A stretch of DNA of 6,877 nt from WHSM01 sp050701635 (GTDB lineage Bacteria; Actinomycetota; Actinomycetes; Mycobacteriales; Micromonosporaceae): assembly GCA_050701635.1 (NCBI GenBank), contig JBOGDF010000301.1, positions 1 to 6,877 of the forward strand, in the 5' to 3' direction. Positions 1-5,206 of this stretch are shown here, in pieces. The notes under the pieces were generated by a model. The model did no database searches, was not told the DNA's origin, and saw nothing but the letters and a program-made list of their open reading frames with translations. Position 1 is the first letter of the stretch. Every line of letters starts with the position of its first letter. A program made the translations under genes and the position numbers.

Positions 1-1137
1 GACCTCGACCTCGCGGAAGAGGCCACCGCCGAGGCGTTCGCCAGCGCGCTCGCTGCGTGGCGGGCGTCGGGCGTACCCCCGAATCCGGGGGGTTGGCTGC
101 AGACCACGGCGCGGCGCAAGGCGATCGACCGGCTGCGCCGCGGCGCGATCCACCAGCGCAAACTGGCCGAGCTGGAACACGCGCTCAGCCAGTCACCGCC
201 GACGGTCGACTCCGCGATCCCGGACGAGCGGCTGGAGCTGATCTTCTGCTGCTGCCACCCGGCGTTCGCGGTCGAGGCGCAGGTCGCGCTCACCCTGCGG
301 TGCGTCGCCGGGCTCACCGTGCCGGAGATCGCTCGTGCGTTCCTGGTCAACGAGCAGACCATGGCGAAGCGGTTGGTACGCGCGAAGCGCAAGGTGCGCG
401 ACGCCCGGGTGCCGCTGCGGGTACCCGACCGCGAAGAGCTGCCGCACCGGCTGCCCGCCGTACTGGCGGTGGTCTACCTGATCTTCAACGAGGGGTACGC
501 CGCCAGCGGCGACACCGAGCTGGTGCGCGCCGACCTGTGCGCCCGCGCGATCGACCTCGGGGAGCTGCTGGCGGCGCTGATGCCGGATCAGCCCGAGGTG
601 CTCGGCCTGCTGGCGCTGATGCTGCTGCACGAGTCCCGCCGTACCGCGCGCACCGGCCCGGACGGCGCCCTGGTGCTGCTCGCCGACCAGGACCGGACCG
701 CATGGGACCGTACGCTGATCGGCCGCGCCAGCCGCGTGATCCAGGCCGCCTGGCGCCGCCCCGGCTGCGGCCGGTACGTGATCGAAGCGTCGATCGCCGG
801 CGTGCACGCCTCGGCACCCCGGTACGACGACACCGACTGGCCCCACATCGTCCGGCTCTACGACCTGCTCCACCGGCTCAGCCCCAGCCCCGTGGTGGCG
901 CTGAACCGGGCGGCCGCCATCGGGCTCGGCGAGGGGCCCGCGGCCGGGCTGGCGGCGCTCGACCCGCTGGCCGGCGAGCTCGCCGACTACCAGTACTTCC
1001 ACTCCACCCGGGCCGACCTGCTGCGCCGCGCCGGCAAGGTCGAGGAGTCGCGTACGGCGTACCGCCGGGCGCTGGAGCTGGCCGGCAACCCGGCGGAACG
1101 CGCGTTCCTCACCGCCCGTCTGCAGTCAATGAGCTGA
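1..1137 (+). CDS. ECF sigma factor, ECF42 type with C-terminal TPR-like extension (5' truncated)
   Basis: Promoter-recognition subunit of RNA polymerase. The visible 378 residues read in frame from base 1 to the TGA at 1135-1137; about 30-40 N-terminal residues are probably missing. Residues 1-50 look like sigma region 2, ending in NPGGWLQTTARRKAIDRLRR. The FCCCHP stretch at 82-87 and the helix-turn-helix near 101-131 (VPEIARAFLVNEQTMAKRL) form region 4. The rest is the extension known for the ECF42 group: FNEGY at 162-166, the DQDRTAWDR motif at 229-237, and a TPR-like C-terminal part (about 294-375). Family knowledge: ECF42 factors usually lack a classical anti-sigma factor and are often next to a DGPF/YCII-domain gene; here the upstream side is cut off, so this cannot be checked. 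The gene ends 95 bases before the convergent metalloprotease gene, so it is not in an operon with anything visible. I infer that the extension controls activity; the trigger is unknown. Confidence 0.93.
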   Translation, partial: DLDLAEEATAEAFASALAAWRASGVPPNPGGWLQTTARRKAIDRLRRGAIHQRKLAELEHALSQSPPTVDSAIPDERLELIFCCCHPAFAVEAQVALTLRCVAGLTVPEIARAFLVNEQTMAKRLVRAKRKVRDARVPLRVPDREELPHRLPAVLAVVYLIFNEGYAASGDTELVRADLCARAIDLGELLAALMPDQPEVLGLLALMLLHESRRTARTGPDGALVLLADQDRTAWDRTLIGRASRVIQAAWRRPGCGRYVIEASIAGVHASAPRYDDTDWPHIVRLYDLLHRLSPSPVVALNRAAAIGLGEGPAAGLAALDPLAGELADYQYFHSTRADLLRRAGKVEESRTAYRRALELAGNPAERAFLTARLQSMS

Positions 1138-1168
1138 CCGGCGCCTGAGCCGGGCGGCCCGGCGCCGG
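1138..1168. terminator. Hairpin directly after the sigma factor stop codon
   Basis: CCGGCGCC (1138-1145) and GGCGCCGG (1161-1168) form a perfect 8-bp stem around a 15-base loop that can fold further (GGG/CCC). It begins right after the TGA. There is no T-run, so it is either a GC-rich terminator or a 3'-end stabilising hairpin acting with the stronger one at 1177-1213. Confidence 0.45.
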
Positions 1169-1176
1169 GAACGACA

Positions 1177-1213
1177 TCGCCCCGGCGGGGTGTGTGCACC
1201 ACCGCCGGGGCGA
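1177..1213. terminator. Probable bidirectional terminator between convergent genes
   Basis: A 12-bp perfect inverted repeat: TCGCCCCGGCGG (1177-1188) pairs with CCGCCGGGGCGA (1202-1213). Inside it, GGTG (1189-1192) can pair with CACC (1197-1200) around a TGTG loop, leaving only A1201 bulged. It lies 39 bases after the sigma factor stop and 19 bases beyond the metalloprotease stop on the other strand, so it is placed to end transcription from both sides. No poly-T tail follows on either strand, which is common for GC-rich actinobacterial terminators. Confidence 0.7.
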
Positions 1214-1232
1214 GTCCGTTCCGATCTGACTC

Positions 1233-4200
1233 CTAGAAGGTCGCTGACCAGGAGTCGATGTACCCGGTGTCGTACGCGTACGCGTCGCGTACCCGCAGCT
1301 TCCAGGTGCCGGAGGCCGCCTCCGACGAGGCGTTCACCGTGTACGTGGTGATCACGTTCGGCGCGGAGTCCCAGGCGTTGGCGTTCTTCAGCCGGTAGAC
1401 CGTGCCGTCCGGTGCGATCAGGTCGATCACCAGGTCACCCCGGTAGGTGTGCTTGATGTCGACCGCCACCTTCAGCGTGGCCGGCGCGTTGCCGTCCAGG
1501 CTGCTGGTGACCGGCGAGGAGGCGGTGCCCAGGTCCGGGATCGCCACGTCCGCGGTGTTGCCGACCGTACGGCTCGGCGGGCTCGACGTCGGTGACGGGC
1601 TCGGCGAGCTGGTGGGGCTTCCGGTGGGCGAGGCGGTCGGCGAGCTGGTCGGGCTGGGCGAGCTGGTGCTGATCCCGGCCAGCTTCCAGACCGCGTACGC
1701 GATCACATCAGCGTGCGCGTCGAAGGACGTGTCGTTGATGTTGCTCGGGTACGAGTCACACGCCCGGTGGTAGCACGGGTCGTACGGTTGGCCCGCCGTA
1801 CCGCCCCACTTCTCGGCCTGCGCGGCGGTCTTGCGGCCCTCCGCGCCGGAGAACGTACCGCCGACCGGGATCCCGGCGTTCTGGAACGCGGCGTGGTCGG
1901 AGCGGCCGCTGGTGGAGACCCCCTCGGTGGTGATGTTCTCGGCGGCGAAGCCCGCCTCCAGGGTGGACCGGATCGTGCCGCCGTTCGGGTCGTCGTTGTA
2001 GACGAAGTACGCCGGGTTCGGCGACGCGATCATGTCGAAGTTGACGTACCCCTTGAGCTTCGCCTTCTCGGTGCTGGACAGGTTGGCCACGTAGTGCTTG
2101 GAGCCGATCAGCCCCAGCTCCTCCGCGCCCCACCAGCCGAAACGTACCGACTTGCTGCCCGAGGCGTTGCTGGCGGCGTACCGCAGCGCCACCTCGAGTA
2201 CGCCGGCCGTGCCGGAACCGTTGTCGTTGATCCCGGGACCGGCGGTGACGCTGTCCAGGTGGCCGCCGATCATGATGACCTGGTTCGGGTCACCGCGGCC
2301 GGGTAGGTCCGCGATCAGGTTGTAGCCGGACTTGCCGTTGTACTGGAACTCCTGCACCTGCGTGGTGAACCCGGCGGCGTCCAGCTTGCCCTTCACGTAG
2401 TCCAGCGACGCCTTGAACCCGGTGGTGCCGTGCGCCCGGGTGGCGCCGTTGGCGTCGCCGATCTTCTGCAGCTCGTTGGCGTGCGCCTTCAGGTTGGCCA
2501 GCTCGATGTCCGGGATCGGCGCGCCGGCCGGCGGCTGGGACGGGGAACCGGTCGGTGACGGGCCACCGGTCGGGCTGGGTGCGCCGGTCGGGCTGGGCGA
2601 ACCGGTGCCCGGCGTGCAGGTCGGCTCACCGGACAGCGCCGGTACGCTCACCGCGTTCCACGCCTTCTTCACCGCGTCGTACTCGGCGCAGGAGCCGGCG
2701 TACAGCTCCTTCGCGGCTTCCAGAGTCGCCTTGCGGGCCAGCTTGTAGTCCCAGCCGCTGACCTTGCGCAGCAGCGCGTGATACCAGATCAGCCCGGCCT
2801 TCTCGATCCCGATGCCGCTGACGGCGCTGCCGTCACAGGTCGGGCTGGCCGGCTTGCCGTTGCCCGGGTTGGAGCCCTCCGAGGCCAGGTAGAACCAGTG
2901 GTTCGCAGGGCCGGCCGCGGCGTGCTCGGAGGTCGGCAGGCTGGTCGACCAGCAGTTCGGGTGCCCGGAGATCTTCGCCGGCTCGTACATGTACCGGATC
3001 GGGCCGCGGCCCACCAGGTTGACCTCTTCACCCACCTCGTAGTCCGGCGGGTCGTTCGGGTTGTTCGCGAAGTGCTCCACCTGGGCGCCCAGGATGTCGG
3101 AGTTGGCCTCGTTCAGCCCGCCGGTCTGGTTGCTGCGGCCCGGGGTGTGGCAGAACACGCCGTGCCCCAGCTCGTGCGCCACCACGTCCAGCGAGTTGAC
3201 CTGACGCTGCCCGTCCTGCGACTTGCCGTACGTGGTCTCGTCGTTGCGGGCGTCGTCGCCGGACGCGCAGGAGTAGTACGCGTTGACGTCGTTGAGGCCG
3301 ACGTACATCGGCGCTGTGCGGCCGGCACCGTCGATGCCGTTGCGGTTGAACTTCTGCTTCAGGTAGTCCCAGGTCTTCGCACCGGCGTACTGGGTGTCGA
3401 CCGCCGCGGTCGCCAGGTCGGTGCCGGAGCCGCCGCCCCAGACGTTGTCGGAGTCGGTGTAGACCCGCTTGGTGCCGTCGTTGCCGGTGAACATCCCGCC
3501 CCGGCCGGCGTCGCGCAGCTCGTACGTGCCGTTCGCCGACGTGGTGTCGAGGGTGACATCGCCGTTGTAGTAGCCCTTGCCGTCGGCGCCGCCCACCTCG
3601 TCCCAGGACTCGATGTACTTGCCGCTGATCGCGTCCACGTACACGTGGGCGCGGCTCGGGCCGTGGTGGCTGCGTCCGCTGACGACCACCTCCCAGACCA
3701 GCCGGTCCACCCCGTACGCGGAGTGCACCCCGAGCTTCGGCGTGCCGGCCCGGCCGCCGTTCACCTCGGCGTAGCGGCGGGCGTACCCGACGGCGCGCGT
3801 CGCCGCGGTGCCGGCCGCGACGTGAGCCTTGGTGTTGAGCGCGCCGATCCGCCGGGAGCCGTGCGAGCTGGTGGACAGCACTGTGCCGTACTCGTCGGTG
3901 ACCACCACCAGGTCGCCGCCGACGAACATCGGCAGCCCCTTGTGGGTGCGGGTGTAGCTGACGTAGTTGACGCCCTTGCCGGTGACAGAAACCTTGTTCC
4001 GCTGGTACGTGTCGTCGGCGTTGTCGTCGTACTCGGCCTTCACCAGGGTCTCGGCCGACGCGACCGCCGACCTGGCCTGCTGTTCCAGCGTCGGTGCGTC
4101 CGCGGAGCCGGTGTACGCGGTGGTGACCAGCGCGATCGCCGCCACGGCCGCCGTCCCCAGCGCGATGGTGCGCCGGGTACCGCCCAGCGCGTGCCGGGTA

Positions 4201-4247
4201 CTGCCCAGCGCGGCTTTCAGGCGCGCAGGGCTACGTCGATGTTTCAC
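1233..4247 (-). CDS. Secreted M4 metalloendopeptidase - M28 aminopeptidase - P-domain fusion
   Basis: A 1004-residue exported protein with two zinc peptidases. Signal peptide: basic N-terminus, hydrophobic stretch at 27-45, AxA site ending near 51. FTP/PepSY-type propeptide at about 52-218. M4 domain at about 221-540: HELGH zinc site (His358, Glu359, His362), third ligand Glu380 in NEANSD, catalytic His450 in GPANHWFYL. Linker one at 545-576. M28 domain at about 577-858, very like S. griseus aminopeptidase: zinc ligands His663, Asp675, Glu710, Asp738, His827; base Glu709; Cys825/Cys830 pair; calcium-site counterparts Asp580-Ile581, Asp839, Asp843. Linker two at 860-892. P-domain at about 895-1004 (HTYRGDLVIDL, SGTWKLRVRD). 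All key residues of both enzymes are present, so I infer internal cleavage plus removal of N-terminal, probably hydrophobic, residues. No cell-wall anchor is seen. The GTG at 4247 is preferred over the ATG at 4313 because GGGGAGG precedes it and the extra 22 residues do not resemble a signal peptide. Confidence 0.95.
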   Translation of the reverse strand: MKHRRSPARLKAALGSTRHALGGTRRTIALGTAAVAAIALVTTAYTGSADAPTLEQQARSAVASAETLVKAEYDDNADDTYQRNKVSVTGKGVNYVSYTRTHKGLPMFVGGDLVVVTDEYGTVLSTSSHGSRRIGALNTKAHVAAGTAATRAVGYARRYAEVNGGRAGTPKLGVHSAYGVDRLVWEVVVSGRSHHGPSRAHVYVDAISGKYIESWDEVGGADGKGYYNGDVTLDTTSANGTYELRDAGRGGMFTGNDGTKRVYTDSDNVWGGGSGTDLATAAVDTQYAGAKTWDYLKQKFNRNGIDGAGRTAPMYVGLNDVNAYYSCASGDDARNDETTYGKSQDGQRQVNSLDVVAHELGHGVFCHTPGRSNQTGGLNEANSDILGAQVEHFANNPNDPPDYEVGEEVNLVGRGPIRYMYEPAKISGHPNCWSTSLPTSEHAAAGPANHWFYLASEGSNPGNGKPASPTCDGSAVSGIGIEKAGLIWYHALLRKVSGWDYKLARKATLEAAKELYAGSCAEYDAVKKAWNAVSVPALSGEPTCTPGTGSPSPTGAPSPTGGPSPTGSPSQPPAGAPIPDIELANLKAHANELQKIGDANGATRAHGTTGFKASLDYVKGKLDAAGFTTQVQEFQYNGKSGYNLIADLPGRGDPNQVIMIGGHLDSVTAGPGINDNGSGTAGVLEVALRYAASNASGSKSVRFGWWGAEELGLIGSKHYVANLSSTEKAKLKGYVNFDMIASPNPAYFVYNDDPNGGTIRSTLEAGFAAENITTEGVSTSGRSDHAAFQNAGIPVGGTFSGAEGRKTAAQAEKWGGTAGQPYDPCYHRACDSYPSNINDTSFDAHADVIAYAVWKLAGISTSSPSPTSSPTASPTGSPTSSPSPSPTSSPPSRTVGNTADVAIPDLGTASSPVTSSLDGNAPATLKVAVDIKHTYRGDLVIDLIAPDGTVYRLKNANAWDSAPNVITTYTVNASSEAASGTWKLRVRDAYAYDTGYIDSWSATF
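1572..1670 (-). repeat. Low-complexity Ser/Pro/Thr linker between M28 and P-domain
   Basis: Encodes residues 860-892 of the metallopeptidase fusion, almost only Ser, Pro and Thr with irregular SPT and SPS units. The DNA is correspondingly repetitive (recurring GGCGAGCTGGT and GGTCGG on the plus strand). It is a flexible, possibly O-glycosylated spacer; such stretches are also prone to slippage and recombination. Confidence 0.85.
2520..2615 (-). repeat. Low-complexity hexapeptide-repeat linker between M4 and M28
   Basis: Encodes residues 545-576 of the fusion. Its core is a hexapeptide repeat, G-x-P-S-P-T: GSPSPT, GAPSPT, GGPSPT, then a degenerate GSPSQP. The 18-bp DNA period is visible on the plus strand as two near-identical copies of GGTCGGGCTGGG. 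It marks the exact junction between the two enzyme modules. Confidence 0.88.
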
Positions 4248-4251
4248 GGAG

Positions 4252-4258
4252 CCTCCCC
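4252..4258 (-). promoter_or_regulatory. Ribosome binding site deciding the GTG start of the metallopeptidase fusion
   Basis: Read on the minus strand this is GGGGAGG followed by four bases (CTCC) and the GTG at 4247-4245. The alternative ATG at 4313 has only AAGG directly touching it, with no proper spacing. The spacing of four is slightly short but the match to the 16S tail is strong. Confidence 0.75.
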
Positions 4259-4269
4259 AGGTTCCCCAC

Positions 4270-4292
4270 CCGCCCCGGCAGAGAGGGGGCGG
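4270..4292 (-). repeat. Inverted repeat in the leader of the metallopeptidase mRNA
   Basis: CCGCCCC (4270-4276) and GGGGCGG (4286-4292) form a 7-bp stem with a 9-base loop. On the minus strand it would be transcribed in the 5' leader, ending about 11 bases before the GGGGAGG ribosome binding site. It could be an mRNA hairpin affecting translation, a binding site, or a chance product of high GC; I cannot tell which. Confidence 0.35.
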
Positions 4293-4380
4293 CGTGGTGT
4301 CGTGAGGAGACATCCTTACGGCAAGTCACCTAACGCCGCATGATGCGAGCCTTAAGAGTGGATCAACCCGTGCCCCGGCT

Positions 4381-4389
4381 TGTTACCGT
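4381..4389 (+). promoter_or_regulatory. Candidate extended -10 box for the serine protease gene
   Basis: TGTTACCGT matches the extended form TGn-TAnnnT. Transcription would start near 4396, leaving a leader of roughly 25 bases before the TTG at 4420. No convincing -35 box stands 17-19 bases upstream, which an extended -10 can tolerate. Weak evidence from one short motif. Confidence 0.3.
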
Positions 4390-4409
4390 CGCGCTTCCAC
4401 CCGCTGCTT

Positions 4410-4414
4410 GGAGG
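4410..4414 (+). promoter_or_regulatory. Ribosome binding site deciding the TTG start of the serine protease
   Basis: GGAGG at 4410-4414 is followed by five bases (CACCG) and TTG at 4420-4422. The in-frame upstream TTG at 4408 overlaps this GGAGG and has no ribosome binding site of its own, so 4420 is the better start. Confidence 0.75.
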
Positions 4415-4419
4415 CACCG

Positions 4420-5202
4420 TTGCCCGCTTTCTTGGTACGCGCCACGACCGCCCTGTCCGCCCTCGCCGCCGCTCTGGTAGCCGCCACCCTGCTGTACGCC
4501 TCCCCGGCGTACGCGATCGCCAACGGCGAAGACGTCGCCGACGGGCAGTACACGTTCTCGGCGGCGCTGTCGATGCCGAAGATCACCCGTCCGGACGGCA
4601 GCACGTACGCCAGCGCCTGCTCCGGTGCCCTGATCGCTCCACAGTGGATCGTCTCGGCCGGGCACTGCTTCCACGACGGGGCGCGCAACCGGATCAGCGG
4701 CTCCCCGCGCTACCAGATCACCGTCACCGTCGGGCAGGCCACGCTGTCGGGCACCACCGGGCAGCGGGCCGACGTGGTGTGGATCGAGCAGTCGCCCGAC
4801 ACCGACCTGGCGGTCGCCAAGCTGGCCACCCCGGTCACCGGCATCGCGCCGCTCGCGCTCGCCGACTCCGCGCCCGCCAAGGGTGCGGTGGTACGCCTGG
4901 TCGGCTGGGGATCGCGCGACGGGGTCGCCGACCTGACCCACCGCCCGGACCGGATGCAGACCGGCCAGTTCACGGTGGTACGCGTCGCCCGCCACGAGCT
5001 GTACCTCACCGGCTACCTGCCGTACGAGAACACCAGCGCCTGCCCGTACGACTCCGGCGCACCGTACTTTGTGGAGTCCGCCGACGGCCCGCGCCTGGTC
5101 GCCACCGAGATCACCGGCCCCACCTGCCCCCACAGCCGCAACGAGAAGACCGCCCGGATCGACGCGATCGCCACCTGGATCCGAGGCCACATCAGCGGAT
5201 AG
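4420..5202 (+). CDS. Secreted S1 (chymotrypsin-fold) serine protease
   Basis: A 260-residue exported protease starting at TTG. Residues 1-32 are a signal peptide: Arg7, a hydrophobic Ala/Leu-rich core, and an AYA cleavage site at 30-32. The next residues, IANGE (Ile33), correspond to the new N-terminus of chymotrypsin-fold enzymes. Triad: His82 in SAGHC, Asp129 in DTDLAVAKL, Ser212 in CPYDSGAPYF. Four cysteines (67, 83, 208, 236) fit the family pairs 42-58 and 191-220. By alignment to chymotrypsin, position 189 is Ser, not the Asp of trypsin, so cleavage after Arg/Lys is not expected; specificity is otherwise unclear. Odd: the usual GDSGGP is YDSGAP, with Tyr at the oxyanion-hole position 193. 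No zymogen peptide remains after signal cleavage. It is divergent from the metallopeptidase fusion and ends four bases from the convergent phosphatase gene. Probably an active extracellular protease, though the substitution leaves some doubt. Confidence 0.92.
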   Translation: MPAFLVRATTALSALAAALVAATLLYASPAYAIANGEDVADGQYTFSAALSMPKITRPDGSTYASACSGALIAPQWIVSAGHCFHDGARNRISGSPRYQITVTVGQATLSGTTGQRADVVWIEQSPDTDLAVAKLATPVTGIAPLALADSAPAKGAVVRLVGWGSRDGVADLTHRPDRMQTGQFTVVRVARHELYLTGYLPYENTSACPYDSGAPYFVESADGPRLVATEITGPTCPHSRNEKTARIDAIATWIRGHISG

Positions 5203-5206
5203 CGGC

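Larger units (their letters stand above)
4248..4419. promoter_or_regulatory. Divergent promoter region between the two protease genes
   Basis: This 172-bp gap is the only upstream DNA available to both the metallopeptidase fusion (minus) and the serine protease (plus), so promoters for both should lie here. Its middle (about 4310-4390) is visibly richer in A and T than the flanking genes and contains the palindrome CTTAAG (4351-4356) and the short dyad GCATGATGC (4338-4346). On the minus strand TTGATC (4368-4363) resembles a -35 box, but I find no well-spaced -10 partner. No riboswitch or known operator is recognisable. Confidence 0.6.

Noticed and set aside
319..1137. A start at 319 for the sigma factor
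   Set aside because: The frame is open back to base 1 and encodes sigma region 2 upstream of 319; position 319 falls inside the helix-turn-helix of region 4, so the gene is simply cut by the window edge.
57..1148. A 363-codon open frame on the plus strand over the sigma factor
   Set aside because: Out of frame with the sigma factor and composed mainly of Arg, Ala, Gly and Pro; the other frame carries all the conserved ECF42 motifs.
1572..2615. Repeats in the linkers considered as a possible CRISPR array or mobile element end
   Set aside because: The repeats are short, contiguous and in frame, and encode Ser/Pro/Thr linkers; there are no unique spacers and no transposase.
2778..4343. A 521-codon open frame on the plus strand, antisense to the metallopeptidase fusion
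   Set aside because: It mirrors the metallopeptidase gene; its translation is a Val/Arg/Gly/Ala-rich sequence without recognisable domains, as expected for the antisense frame of GC-rich DNA, while the minus strand encodes clear enzyme motifs.
4363..5190. A 275-codon open frame on the minus strand, antisense to the serine protease
   Set aside because: Low-complexity Gly/Val/Arg-rich translation without domains; the plus strand has the signal peptide, triad and disulfide cysteines.
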